From NCBI GenBank assembly GCA_044223975.1, contig JBGALI010000006.1:124001-188000 (forward strand): a stretch of 64,000 nucleotides of DNA, in the 5' to 3' direction. Origin of the DNA: CAZCPB01 sp044223975. Lineage in GTDB: Bacteria > Planctomycetota > Phycisphaerae > Phycisphaerales > UBA1924. Positions 42,190 through 51,201 of the stretch are shown one piece after another (within the stretch, counting starts at the first letter, position 1; each line of letters begins with the position of its first letter). The notes under the pieces are model-generated. The model made no database searches and had not been told where the DNA came from. It worked only from the letters and a program-made list of their open reading frames with translations. The position numbers and the translations under genes were made by a program.

Positions 42190-42651
42190 ATGGCTGGGAA
42201 CTTCAACAAGGTCATCCTGCTCGGCAACCTGACGCGCGACATCGAGCTGCGCCACACCGCGGGCAACAACGCGGTCGCCAACTTCGGCATCGCCGTCAAC
42301 CGGACGTGGAAAACCCCCGAGGGCGAGAAGCGCGAGGAAGTCACGTTCGTCGATTGCGAGGCCTGGGGCCGCACGGGCGAGGTGATGAGCCAGTACCTCA
42401 AGAAGGGCCGCCCCGTCTTCATCGAGGGCCGCCTCAAGCTCGACACATGGGAAGACAAGGAAACGCACAAGAAGCAGTCCAAGCTTCGCGTGGTGGTCGA
42501 GAGCTTCCAGTTCGTCGACAGCAAGCAGGACGGCGACGGCGGTGGTGGGGGAGGCGGGTACCGCAGCGGCGGTGCGCCCTCGGGCCGCGGCGCTCCCGTT
42601 GGGGCATCCTCGGCTCCGGAGACAATCGAGGACAAGGACATTCCGTTCTGA
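42190..42651 (+). CDS. ssb: Single-stranded DNA-binding protein
   Basis: A 153-residue SSB. The OB fold covers about 1-110 (FNKVILLGNLTRDIELRHTA, FGIAVNRTWKT, EVTFVDCEAWGRTGEVM, YLKKGRPVFIEGRLKLDTWE). The Gly-rich linker leads to the acidic tip DKDIPF, the docking tail for repair and replication partners. GGAAGGAG lies 7 bases before the ATG. The 239-base gap before it may hold its promoter (a TATGAT at 42129-42134 lacks a good -35). Confidence 0.96.
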   Translation: MAGNFNKVILLGNLTRDIELRHTAGNNAVANFGIAVNRTWKTPEGEKREEVTFVDCEAWGRTGEVMSQYLKKGRPVFIEGRLKLDTWEDKETHKKQSKLRVVVESFQFVDSKQDGDGGGGGGGYRSGGAPSGRGAPVGASSAPETIEDKDIPF

Positions 42652-42660
42652 TGCGCGGCA

Positions 42661-43116
42661 ATGGAACCTGAACGCACGCCACGCTGGGCGATGCGCACCA
42701 TCGTCGGGCTGATCGCCCTCGCGGTGATTGCTGCGCTCGCGGTGGCGGTCTACCCGTCGATCCCCGGCACGTTCTGGCGCGATGCCGGCGGTGTCGCGCA
42801 CGGCACGGGGCGGTGCGTGTACCGCTACCGGTCCGGACAGGTGCAGCTCGTCGAGGACTACCGGCGCGGCAAACAGACCCGAAGCGAGTGGTACAGGCCC
42901 GACGGGACGGTCGTCGCGACCACAGATTGGGTCGACGGGAGCGGCGTGGGCTATTACCTGCGTGACGACGGCTCGATCCGCAACCGCAAGACGTACGTGC
43001 GCGGGGTAGCGGAGGGCCCGGCGACATACTACGACGAGGTGGGGCGCATCGTCGGCGAGGCTGTTTTCAAGGACGGATCGAGGATTTCAGGGTACCAGCC
43101 CCCGCCCGGCCAGTGA
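42661..43116 (+). CDS. Membrane-anchored MORN-like repeat protein
   Basis: A 151-residue protein with a single N-terminal membrane anchor (RTIVGLIALAVIAALAVAVY) and a C-terminal region of MORN-like repeats of the form Tyr-x-x-Gly-x-x (YRSGQVQLVEDYRRG, YRPDGTVVATTDW, YLRDDGSIRNRKTYVRG, YYDEVGRIVGEAVFKDG). Such repeats are seen in toxin-immunity and envelope proteins, but I cannot assign a function. It lies 9 bases after ssb and 108 before rplI, so it is embedded in the S6-SSB-L9 group. Confidence 0.7.
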   Translation: MEPERTPRWAMRTIVGLIALAVIAALAVAVYPSIPGTFWRDAGGVAHGTGRCVYRYRSGQVQLVEDYRRGKQTRSEWYRPDGTVVATTDWVDGSGVGYYLRDDGSIRNRKTYVRGVAEGPATYYDEVGRIVGEAVFKDGSRISGYQPPPGQ

Positions 43117-43224
43117 TTGCGGCCTACACTCCCGACCCCGTTGGGGCCGTTCCGGCATGTGCCGCGTGCGGCTCCTAACTTCCCGGCCCCGGGCGATAGC
43201 CCGAGCGCGCCAGAAAGGACAGCC

Positions 43225-44001
43225 ATGGCCCGCAACGTCAAATTGCTTCTTACGGACAACGTCGAGAGCCTCGGCATCGTCGGCGACGTGGTCAACGTGC
43301 GCACCGGCTACGCCCGCAACTTCCTGATGCCCCGCAACCTCGCGACCCAGCCCAGCGAGGAGAAGATCAAGGCCCTTTCGGCCAAGCGTGCCGACGCCGA
43401 GAAGATGCTCGCCGAGCTGCGCAAGCAGCGCGAGGAGACGGCCGGCAAGCTCCAGGGCGTCGAGGTCACGCTCATCCGGGCCTGCAACGACCAGGGCCAC
43501 CTGTACGCCAGCATCACGCAGCAGGACGTGGCCGCCGCGCTGGTCGCCCTGGGCCACCTCGTCAAGCCGCGTGACGTCCGAATCAGCCAGGTCATGAAGC
43601 GCGTCGACAACTACGACGTGCACGTGAAGCTCGACAGCGACCTCGACTCGGTGATCAAGGTCCACGTCAACGCCGACCGCAAGCTCGACCTCGACCGCCA
43701 CCACGAAGAGGCAGCGCCGGCCGACGCCCAAGGCAAGGGCGACCGGGGCGGGGATAAGGCCGCCGCCGAGAAGCCCGCCGACGCGGGCGCCGAAGCCGCG
43801 GAGGCCAAGCCCGAGAAGAAGGAAAAGAAGCCCAAGGCCGACCGCCCCGACAAGGGCGAGAAGTCCGACAAGGCGGCCGAGCACAAGGAGGCGCCCGCCA
43901 AGGGCTCGTTCTCCAAGCCCTCGTCGAAGCCCGACATGCCCGCCCCGCGTCCCGAGCGTCCCAAGCGCGACCGGGACGACAAGGGCAAGGGCAAGCACTG
44001 A
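43225..44001 (+). CDS. rplI: 50S ribosomal protein L9 with long charged tail
   Basis: A 258-residue L9. The N-terminal RNA-binding domain (KLLLTDNVESLGIVGDVVNV, YARNFLMPRNLA), the connecting helix and the C-terminal domain (about 80-152) match the normal 150-residue protein. About 105 extra residues follow, very rich in Lys, Asp, Glu, Ala and Pro, and likely disordered. AGAAAGGA lies 6 bases upstream of ATG 43225. A strong terminator follows. Confidence 0.94.
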   Translation: MARNVKLLLTDNVESLGIVGDVVNVRTGYARNFLMPRNLATQPSEEKIKALSAKRADAEKMLAELRKQREETAGKLQGVEVTLIRACNDQGHLYASITQQDVAAALVALGHLVKPRDVRISQVMKRVDNYDVHVKLDSDLDSVIKVHVNADRKLDLDRHHEEAAPADAQGKGDRGGDKAAAEKPADAGAEAAEAKPEKKEKKPKADRPDKGEKSDKAAEHKEAPAKGSFSKPSSKPDMPAPRPERPKRDRDDKGKGKH

Positions 44002-44036
44002 GCCGGGATTCAGGATTCAGCACGATGAACACAAGA

Positions 44037-44066
44037 GCCCCGGTCATCACGACCGGGGCCTTTTTC
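44037..44066 (+). terminator. Rho-independent terminator after rplI
   Basis: GCCCCGGTC (44037-44045) pairs with GACCGGGGC (44051-44059), loop ATCAC, followed by CTTTTTC. It lies 35 bases past the rplI stop. It also faces the converging minus-strand gene (stop 44095), for which the complement offers only a weak T-run. Confidence 0.9.
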
Positions 44067-44094
44067 GTGAGCCGCGCCGGGTTGGGGGACGACG

Positions 44095-44841
44095 CTACGG
44101 GCTCTTGGTGCTGATCGGGCGGTCGAATTCCTTCACGACCTTGGGCCCCAGGCCGAAGCTCTTGATGTCGACGCCGGCCGAGGGAGCAAAGAACAGCACC
44201 AGCTTCTGGTCCGAGCGGCTGATCGTGGGCAGCACGCCCTCCTTCTCGAGCTCTTTCAGCGAACGGATGGGCCCAGCGATGGTGTAGCGGAGCAGGACCT
44301 TGCGGTCGTCCTCGTAGTAGTAGCCGATCGCCTCGAAGACCTGGCCGTCGGACGAGGTCAGGCGCGGCGGCTGATCTCGATCGGCGTTGTCGATGCTCTT
44401 GGCCGCGAGGCTGAGGGGCTTTCCTTTCGACACGTCCACCTGAAGCAGTGTGGTACGCTCGGGGACCTGCAACTGCGAGACGCGAAGTTCGGCGGGGATG
44501 TCGCGAGTGTTCTTGAGGGCACCGGGCTCGTAGCGGCCCGTGCCGTTCACGAGGCGCTTGCCGGCGATCTCCAGGTCCTTCCCCTGCGTGCCGTCCTGGA
44601 CGACCGCGCCGAAAGGAAGGCGGTCGGAAAGGGTCATGCCCAGCTTCCCGAAGGCCTCCGGCCCCGCAGGAGACTGGGTCGGCTGCTCGATCACGGGGAT
44701 TGCAGTCCGATGCGGCCCAATGCCGAGTGCCGATCCGGCGGTCAGGGGGATGAACAGAAAGGCCACCACGACCGGGTTGATCCGCCGCGGAAACTCCCGG
44801 ACGAACGCGGCACCGATGCGGGGCGGGACGCAAGGCGCCAT
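44095..44841 (-). CDS. Exported protein, shortened paralogue of the CvpA-protein C-terminal domain
   Basis: A 248-residue protein with one N-terminal hydrophobic segment (NPVVVAFLFIPLTAGSALG) and an extracytoplasmic domain (about 70-248). That domain is closely paralogous to the last 190 residues of its upstream neighbour: DGTQGKDLEIAGKRLVNGTG, SSDGQVFEAIGYYYEDDRK, PTISRSDQKLVLFFAPSAGV and VVKEFDRPIST recur there almost word for word. The ATG at 44841 has GGAGGT five bases upstream. Probably a tandem duplication of the C-terminal half. Function unknown. Confidence 0.75.
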   Translation of the reverse strand: MAPCVPPRIGAAFVREFPRRINPVVVAFLFIPLTAGSALGIGPHRTAIPVIEQPTQSPAGPEAFGKLGMTLSDRLPFGAVVQDGTQGKDLEIAGKRLVNGTGRYEPGALKNTRDIPAELRVSQLQVPERTTLLQVDVSKGKPLSLAAKSIDNADRDQPPRLTSSDGQVFEAIGYYYEDDRKVLLRYTIAGPIRSLKELEKEGVLPTISRSDQKLVLFFAPSAGVDIKSFGLGPKVVKEFDRPISTKSP

Positions 44842-44887
44842 CGGTGACCTCCGTGCATGGGTGCGGGTGGCACCCGAACGATGACCG

Positions 44888-46666
44888 CTACTCGTTGGTG
44901 GTCTTGATGGGGCGCTCAAACTCGCGGATGACCTTGGAGCCCAGGTTGAAGCTCTTGATCTCGACGCCCTTGCTGGGCGCGAAGATCAGGATGAGCTTCT
45001 GGTCGGCGCGGCTGATGGTGGGCGCCACGCCGTCGGTGTCCAGCTGCGACAGGCCGCGGATCGGCTCGCCGATCATGTAGCGCACCAGCACCTTGCTCTC
45101 GTCCTCGTAGTAGTACCCGATCGCCTCGAAGACCTGCCCGTCGGTCGACACCAGCTGCGGCGGCAGGATGCGCTCGGCGGAATCGATCGACTGGCCCAGG
45201 AAACTCAGCCGCCTGCCCTTGGAGACGTTCACCTGCACCAAGGAGGTGCGGTCGGGCACGCGGAAGCGGTTGACCTGCAGCGAGCGGTCGACGTCGCGGG
45301 CGTTCTTGACGACCTTGGTCTCGTAGCGCCCGGTGCCGTTGACGAGGCGTCGTTCGGCGATCTCCATGTTCGGGCCCTGCGTGCCGTCCTGGATGATCGC
45401 GCCGTCGGGCAGCGCATCGCTCAGCGAGATGCCCCAGTATTCTGGAGTGTTGGGGGCGGCCGTCGGTTGACCCGACGCCGCGGCCTTTTCGGTCGCGCCC
45501 CACTCGTCAACCCGGTCGCGCACCAGCGTCCCGTCCTTGATCGCCAGGTCGCGCGCGGTGGGGGAGGCGTAGGTCTCGGGCTTGGCGGTCGGGACGTCGA
45601 AGCGCGTGCTCTTGATGTACAGAGCCGTGGGCTTGTACTCCTTGGGCACGACGAACTCGAACGCCATCGTGGTGTTCGCGTCGCCGCCGACCGACGGGAT
45701 GTACAGCTCGCGCGCGTCCAGGCGGAACCGGGCGTAGTTCTTCTTGGCGGGGTTGTCAGTGCGCGAGACGACCGCGATGGGGTGAAGCGGGATCGACTCG
45801 GAGCCGTCCTCGTTCATGGCGACCAGGCGCACCTGCCCGGGCCCGATGATGACCTGCCCGTTCTTCTCCTTGGCGCCGGAGGTGAAGGTGACGACGATCC
45901 CCTCCAGGCGGGAGTCCGCGGGGAAGGGCTCTCCCGTGAGGTCGGCCACCTGCTGCGAGCCGGGGGCGAACGAGTCCGACAGCAGGCTCGAAATCTTGGA
46001 GTCGGGCCCGCCCACCACGTAGTGCCCGCCGATGCGGCACTCGTCGGCCTTCATGGTGTTCCGCGACGAACCCTCGCCGTAGCTGATCCGCTGGATCGAG
46101 GGCAGGTCCTCCAGGTTGGGCTGCCACACGGCCAGCGGTGTGTCCGTCGCCAGAGCGTTGCGAGACATGTGCCCGTAGAGGCGTGCCACGATCTTGTCGA
46201 CCGGCAGCAGGAGCGAGTTCTCACGCTTCAGGCTCGACCCCGGCCCGTAGTCCATCGCCTGGAACCCCATGAACTGGGTGTCCATGCGGAGCATGCCCAA
46301 GCTGATCACGACGATGCCGGCCGTCACCACGCCCGCGACGGCCCCGCACAGGGCTCCGCCGATGTAATTCACCGCGTCGGGCACCTTGAGGTTGGCCCTC
46401 AGGACCTTGTCGGTGATGGCCCGGAGCACCGCGAGGGTGACCGCGAAGGGGAGCGCCAGCCCGATCCCCCACGCGCTGCCGGACAGCAGGTCTCCGCTCG
46501 ACGATTTGTCGAGCAGCATGTACGCCACCGTTTCCCAGACGCCGAACGCGACCGCGCCGGCGATCAGCACGCACACCAGGTTGAGCAGCGCGGAATAGAA
46601 CCCGCGCGAGAGCCACAGCCAGCCCATCCCGCCGACGATCACGATGCAGACAATGCTCAGGGACAT
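44888..46666 (-). CDS. CvpA-like membrane protein with extracytoplasmic repeat-paralogue domain
   Basis: A 592-residue protein. The first 150 residues hold four membrane spans resembling the CvpA/colicin V production family (WLWLSRGFYSALLNLVCVLI, WGIGLALPFAVTLAVLRAI, NYIGGALCGAVAGVVTAGIV). About residues 160-380 form a beta-rich domain (SGAKEKNGQVIIGPGQVRLV, MAFEFVVPKEYKPTALYIKS). The C-terminal domain (about 400-592) is duplicated in the next gene. The ATG at 46666 has GGAG upstream. The CvpA fold spans the inner membrane and is linked to envelope homeostasis in other bacteria; the large added domains are not known to me. Confidence 0.72.
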   Translation of the reverse strand: MSLSIVCIVIVGGMGWLWLSRGFYSALLNLVCVLIAGAVAFGVWETVAYMLLDKSSSGDLLSGSAWGIGLALPFAVTLAVLRAITDKVLRANLKVPDAVNYIGGALCGAVAGVVTAGIVVISLGMLRMDTQFMGFQAMDYGPGSSLKRENSLLLPVDKIVARLYGHMSRNALATDTPLAVWQPNLEDLPSIQRISYGEGSSRNTMKADECRIGGHYVVGGPDSKISSLLSDSFAPGSQQVADLTGEPFPADSRLEGIVVTFTSGAKEKNGQVIIGPGQVRLVAMNEDGSESIPLHPIAVVSRTDNPAKKNYARFRLDARELYIPSVGGDANTTMAFEFVVPKEYKPTALYIKSTRFDVPTAKPETYASPTARDLAIKDGTLVRDRVDEWGATEKAAASGQPTAAPNTPEYWGISLSDALPDGAIIQDGTQGPNMEIAERRLVNGTGRYETKVVKNARDVDRSLQVNRFRVPDRTSLVQVNVSKGRRLSFLGQSIDSAERILPPQLVSTDGQVFEAIGYYYEDESKVLVRYMIGEPIRGLSQLDTDGVAPTISRADQKLILIFAPSKGVEIKSFNLGSKVIREFERPIKTTNE

Positions 46667-46748
46667 CGATCGGTCTCCAACGGGCGCATCCTCGCCCACC
46701 ATCAACTACACCGGCGCGGCCCGCCGGGTTGCGAACGGCTCACGAAAT

Positions 46749-48617
46749 TCACCCCGCGGCCGCGGCCTTGGGGCCGCTTGGTGCCGGGGGCTTGCCGCCC
46801 GCTCCGGGCGCGGCGGGAGGTGGGGGCTTGTTGCCGGTCGGGGCTTTGGGCCCGGCGCCGCCGCCGGGAGCCGCAGGGGGCTGGCCGCCCGCCGCGGGTT
46901 TGGCGCCTGCCGCGGGAGGTTGCCCTTCGGCGGTGACGCGCCCGACCTCCTCCACGCTCGTGGTGCCGTCGACGGCCTTTCGCAGGGCGACTTGAGCAAT
47001 CGTCGGGAGCTGCTTCTTGCGGAGTTCGGCCCGCAGGCCGCTCAGGTTCCCCGCCTTGATGAGCTCGCGCTCCGCCTCGCCGATCGAATAGACCTCAAAG
47101 AGGCCGTCCAGGCCGACGTAGCCCAGGCCCTGGCAGACCGGGCAGGTCTCGGGGTCCTTTTTGATGATGACCTGCCCGCCCTTCTTGAAGAGCTGCTTGA
47201 CCTTGTCCGCGGGGAGGCCGAGCTTCTTGAGCATGTCGGGGCTGGGGGTGTACGGCACGCGGCAGTTCGTGCACAGCTTTCGGATGAGGCGGTGGCAGAC
47301 CACGCCGCGAAGGCTGTCGGCCGCGGGGCCGGGCTCGCCGACCATCTTCATCCACAGCGCGATCGCCTGCAGGGCGTTGTCGGCGCGGAGACCGACGTAG
47401 CAGCGTGTGCGGGCCTGGTCGGCCCGGACGATCTCCTTGGCCGTGGCCTGATCGGGGAGTTCGGCCAGCGCGACGATGTCGGGGTCGCGCCGCAGGATCG
47501 AACGCGTCAGGGTGCTGAAGTCCGGGCCCTCGGCCTGCGCGTCCCACTTGTTCTGACGCATGCCCTCCAGCGAATCCTGGATCTCCATCTCCACCGTCTG
47601 GATGTTCTGCGTGTAGGCGTCGTGGAGCTTGAGCACGCTATAGAGCGTCGTCGTCCGCCCGCCGTCGGGCTGGCCCGCGACGAGCACCACGCCCTCGGTG
47701 GTCGAGGTGATCGACTTGAGTTCGGCGAGCTGGTTCTCGAGAAGGCCCAGGTCCTCGGTCTTACGGCGGACGGCCTGCTCGGGGTTGAACAGGAGCGTGA
47801 GCTTCTGACCCGCGGCCGACCCGATCGACGACACTCGCACCTTGGTGGTCTTGGCGCCGCGCTCGACCGTGGCGTCGTCCTGCTGCTTCTTGCGGCGGTC
47901 GTTGAGGTCGAGCTTGGCGGCGCCCTTCCAGAAGTCCATGATCTTCGCCGCGTTGGGGCCGGGCATGGTGTCGCCGCGCTGAGCCACGCCGTCGATCATC
48001 ATGACCACGCCGTAGAGCCCGTCCTTGGCGCCCGTCGGTCCCAGTTCGACCTGCGAGGCGCGCGAGTCCAAGGCCCGGATGAGCAGCGACTCGGCCGCGA
48101 CGCGCACCTCAAACTCCGGAGAATCCGACGACGGCGGGGCGACGGTGGCCTTGTCGGGCTGCTTGACGACCAGCTCCACCTTGCCCTGCTTCTTGGCGAC
48201 GGCCTTGGCCTGGCGCGCCTCGGTGAGCTTGGAAAAATCCAGGGAGAGCCGGTGCTCACTCGGGACGCGCTCGTCGCGGTTGGTGATCACGACGAACGCG
48301 GCGATGTCGGCGCCGAGAATCACGATCATGGCGCCCAGGCCGGCCCAGAACCCGGCCTCGCCCGGCACGGGCATCAGGAACGCCGCGAGCACGGCGACCA
48401 CGCCGACGACCAGGTGTCCGGCGTTCCACTGCTCGCGCGGCAGGTAGAACCGCTGCGCGTGCTTGTCGAACACGTTGGTGATCAGCCACGCCCAAGGGAT
48501 GATCGGGAGCAGCAGGACCACCGGCTTCCAGTAGGACACCAGCGTCAGTGCGGCCCCGAGAAGTGCCAGCGGGCCCGCGCCCATGACCTGCGTCGCGATC
48601 GGATGCGTTTCCAGCAC
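46749..48617 (-). CDS. Membrane-anchored GspE/PilB-like ATPase with altered motifs
   Basis: A 622-residue protein of the type II secretion/type IV pilus assembly ATPase family, with three or four hydrophobic spans at the N-terminus (about 10-110) instead of the usual soluble N1 domain. The ATPase core (about 230-500) is clear (VVLVAGQPDGGRTTTLYSVL, LTRSILRRDPDIVALAELPD, GVVCHRLIRKLCTNC) but degenerate. The P-loop Lys is Arg (about residue 318), the Walker B acidic pattern is AELPD, and the His-box segment lacks its His. The C-terminal zinc site CTNC...CPVC is kept. The tail is Pro/Gly/Ala-rich. The start is GTG 48617. Confidence 0.78.
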   Translation of the reverse strand: MLETHPIATQVMGAGPLALLGAALTLVSYWKPVVLLLPIIPWAWLITNVFDKHAQRFYLPREQWNAGHLVVGVVAVLAAFLMPVPGEAGFWAGLGAMIVILGADIAAFVVITNRDERVPSEHRLSLDFSKLTEARQAKAVAKKQGKVELVVKQPDKATVAPPSSDSPEFEVRVAAESLLIRALDSRASQVELGPTGAKDGLYGVVMMIDGVAQRGDTMPGPNAAKIMDFWKGAAKLDLNDRRKKQQDDATVERGAKTTKVRVSSIGSAAGQKLTLLFNPEQAVRRKTEDLGLLENQLAELKSITSTTEGVVLVAGQPDGGRTTTLYSVLKLHDAYTQNIQTVEMEIQDSLEGMRQNKWDAQAEGPDFSTLTRSILRRDPDIVALAELPDQATAKEIVRADQARTRCYVGLRADNALQAIALWMKMVGEPGPAADSLRGVVCHRLIRKLCTNCRVPYTPSPDMLKKLGLPADKVKQLFKKGGQVIIKKDPETCPVCQGLGYVGLDGLFEVYSIGEAERELIKAGNLSGLRAELRKKQLPTIAQVALRKAVDGTTSVEEVGRVTAEGQPPAAGAKPAAGGQPPAAPGGGAGPKAPTGNKPPPPAAPGAGGKPPAPSGPKAAAAG

Positions 48618-48879
48618 GCGTCTGTACCTCGTATGGTGCTATCGCCCGCCCGATCCGGGGGCGGGGAAGGGGATCGTATCAAGGCGCGGCCCGTGACGCA
48701 GGGGCCTGGCAGGGTATTTGACGCCGAACGGCGCCCCTGACGGTTCGCACGCCGGGGTGGGACGGATCGCCGGAAATGAAGCGAGCGCACCCACCCCGTT
48801 CGCCCGGGGAATGCGGGCCGCGTCCCGCCGGCCGCGTGTCGGACGGAGGACGCTCGGCGGAGCCCTCCCGGCCCGGGGA

Positions 48880-50037
48880 TCAGCCCAGCTTTTTGAGCAT
48901 CATGCGGAATTCATCCACGTTGGGGGACGATTCCTCGGCCACGCGCAGCGAGATGTACTCCTCCTCGACCAGCTTCACGAGGCTGGCGTTGAAGTCGATC
49001 ATGCCCGACTGCCTGGCCTCGATGCTCTTGAGGTACTCGCGGAGCTCGCCCTCGCGGGCCTCGAGCACGAACTTTCGGACGACGCTGTTGTTGATGAGGA
49101 TCTCGAGTCCCGGGATGCGCGGGATGTTGGCGTGCAGGGTGGGGAGCAGCTTCTGGTAGACGAACGCGCGCATCTGGTACGCCAGGATTCGGCGGACCTG
49201 GTCCACTTCTTCCTGCTCGAAAAGGCCGTAAATACGGCTGAACGTCTGTGTCGCCGACGACGCGTGGATGGTCCCGTACACCAGGTGGCCGGTCTCGGCG
49301 GCGTGCAGCGCGGCCTCGAAGGTCTCGTTGTCGCGCATCTCGCCCACCAGCACGACGTCGGGGTTCTCGCGGACCAGGGCGCGGAGCGCGATCTTGAAGT
49401 CCAGGCAGTCGATGCCGATCTCGCGCTGGTTGATCGTGGCCTTCTTGTCCTTGAACAGGTACTCGATCGGGTCCTCGATCGTCACGATGTGGACCGGCTT
49501 CTTCTCGTTGACCAGGTCGAGCATCGCCGCGATCGTCGTGGACTTGCCCGAGCCGGTCACGCCGCTCAGCAGCACGATGCCGTTGGGCTGCAGCGCGATC
49601 TCGGCCATCGACGGCGGCAGGTAGAGCTCGTCGAAGCGGCGGATCTTGCTCGAGATCAACCGGCACGCGCACGACAGCTTGCCCTTGGCCATGAACAGGT
49701 TGACGCGGAAGCGCGTGTTGTCGTCGAAGTCGTACGCGAAGTCGACGGACCCGAACTTGTGCAGGTCCTCGATCTGCTCGTCGGTGAGGATCGCCCGCGC
49801 GATCCCCCAGAACTCGTCGGCCGTCACCGGGTCGGTGTCGAGCGGCTTGAGCGAGCCGCGCATGCGCAGCTTCGGGGCGGTCTCGGCCTTCATGATAAGG
49901 TCGGACGCCTCGACCTTGATGCACGCCTGGAGGAACTTGCCCCAGCGGGTGTCGAACGGGTCGCCCTTGCGCTTGGACGGCAGGGCAACGTGGCCGACGT
50001 GCGCGGCATCGCCGTGTACTTCAGAGTCAACGCTCAT
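48880..50037 (-). CDS. PilT-like twitching motility ATPase
   Basis: A 385-residue PilT/PilU-family retraction ATPase. Canonical motifs: Walker A SGVTGSGKSTTIAAMLDLVN (about 158), Asp box IVTIEDPIEYLFKDKK, Walker B NPDVVLVGEMRDNETFEAAL (about 227) and His box TGHLVYGTIHASSATQTFSR. ASDLIMKAETAPKLRMRGSL is the N-terminal PAS-like region. Hydrolysis of ATP would depolymerise type IV pili for motility or DNA uptake. It lies upstream of the degenerate GspE-like gene with a 262-base gap. Pilin genes are not in the window. Confidence 0.92.
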   Translation of the reverse strand: MSVDSEVHGDAAHVGHVALPSKRKGDPFDTRWGKFLQACIKVEASDLIMKAETAPKLRMRGSLKPLDTDPVTADEFWGIARAILTDEQIEDLHKFGSVDFAYDFDDNTRFRVNLFMAKGKLSCACRLISSKIRRFDELYLPPSMAEIALQPNGIVLLSGVTGSGKSTTIAAMLDLVNEKKPVHIVTIEDPIEYLFKDKKATINQREIGIDCLDFKIALRALVRENPDVVLVGEMRDNETFEAALHAAETGHLVYGTIHASSATQTFSRIYGLFEQEEVDQVRRILAYQMRAFVYQKLLPTLHANIPRIPGLEILINNSVVRKFVLEAREGELREYLKSIEARQSGMIDFNASLVKLVEEEYISLRVAEESSPNVDEFRMMLKKLG

Positions 50038-50367
50038 GCGGGGCGAACTCCCACGAGGCTCGGGGACCGCCGGCACCCCGGACCCGTTCCGAGCCGCCGA
50101 CGGTGAAGTGCTTTCAACAGACAATGTACTCTCCCTCAACGCCTGCGGAAAGGCGGGTCCGCCAAAGTCAAAAGAACAGAACCCGAAGAACGCCGACCTG
50201 CGCCGCGCCCGCGGGATGCCACCGCTCCGATTCGGCGGCTTTGCCCGCGGGGTTCCGTGCGATGAGGCCGGACCCATATTCGTTGAACCGGCAGGTTCCG
50301 TTGGCATAATCCGTGGAGGCCTTCGCGATCGCGACGTCGTCCCCGGCCTTCTCACAGGGAACCGCAC
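50038..50367. other. Divergent intergenic region, pilT-like / methyltransferase
   Basis: 330 bases without a gene. It contains the promoter described at 50283-50310 for the plus-strand methyltransferase. No clear promoter for the minus-strand PilT-like gene is visible. Confidence 0.5.
50283..50310 (+). promoter_or_regulatory. Promoter for the SAM methyltransferase gene
   Basis: TTGAAC (50283-50288), 16-bp spacer, CATAAT (50305-50310); both boxes match 5/6 or close to it. The predicted start near 50317 gives a 50-base leader. Confidence 0.55.
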
Positions 50368-51183
50368 GTGACTCAGCTCGCAGAAGACCGCGAACGCAGC
50401 AGCGGGCCCGGCGGCACAGCGGGGAGCACGAGCGAGCCGGGCTCGGAGTGGACCGTCGGATACGGCGGGCCCGACAACGCGTGGAGTTTCACGATTCTGC
50501 CGCGGATCCGCGCGTTCCTGCCCTGCGAGCACTGCCTTGAACTTGGCCCCGGGAGCGGCCTGTGGACGTCCCGCCTTCGCCCCCTGGCCCGCCGAATGAC
50601 CCTCGTCGACCCTGCGGCGCCGTGCATCGAGGCCTGCCGCGTCCGGTTCGGCGATCGCAGAATGAAGTACATCGTCGGCGACGGACAAGCCCTCCGGGTC
50701 CTTCCGGCGGACTCCGTCGATTTCGTGTTCAGCTGGCACGCCCTGGTGCACGCCGAGCGTGATTCGATCCGGGGGTACCTCGGCGAGCTGGCGCGGCTCA
50801 TGAAAACGGGCGCCACCGGGCTTGTGCATCACTCGAATTTCGGCGAGTACGTCGACCCCGCGACCGGCGCGTCGCGCGTCGTCAATGCCCACCGCCGGGC
50901 CCCGTCCGTGAGTGCGGGCGCATTCCGCGACGAGTGCGAGTCGGCCGGACTGTGCTGCACTTACCAGGAAATCGTGCCGTGGGGCTCGCCGCACCGCACC
51001 GACTGCTTCTCGGTCTTTACTCGTCCGGCCGCGGGCGCGAGGATCGACACGGTCGTCGAGGAAAACGACGGCTTCTGGCACCGCGTGCAGGATGCCACCC
51101 GTGTGGCGAATCGTTACACCCACCCGTTCCCAGAATTGAAGGCGCGGGTGAAGCGAACGATCTTCGGGATCCCGATCGGATGA
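50368..51183 (+). CDS. Class I SAM-dependent methyltransferase
   Basis: A 271-residue methyltransferase of the class I Rossmann fold. Motif I is CLELGPGSGLWTSRLRPL; motif II contains MTLVDPAAPCIEAC; a DSVDFVFSWHALVHAE segment corresponds to motif IV. The target is unknown; similar sequences occur beside sugar or lipid modification genes. The start is GTG 50368 with AGGGAA eight bases upstream. A terminator shared with the converging sigma-factor gene follows. Confidence 0.82.
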   Translation: MTQLAEDRERSSGPGGTAGSTSEPGSEWTVGYGGPDNAWSFTILPRIRAFLPCEHCLELGPGSGLWTSRLRPLARRMTLVDPAAPCIEACRVRFGDRRMKYIVGDGQALRVLPADSVDFVFSWHALVHAERDSIRGYLGELARLMKTGATGLVHHSNFGEYVDPATGASRVVNAHRRAPSVSAGAFRDECESAGLCCTYQEIVPWGSPHRTDCFSVFTRPAAGARIDTVVEENDGFWHRVQDATRVANRYTHPFPELKARVKRTIFGIPIG

Positions 51184-51201
51184 AGCTGAACGCAAAAACA
51201 A

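Noticed and set aside
44888..44919. A start for the shortened paralogue at 44919 overlapping its upstream neighbour
   Set aside because: The ATG at 44841 has a strong GGAGGT site and directly precedes the membrane anchor.
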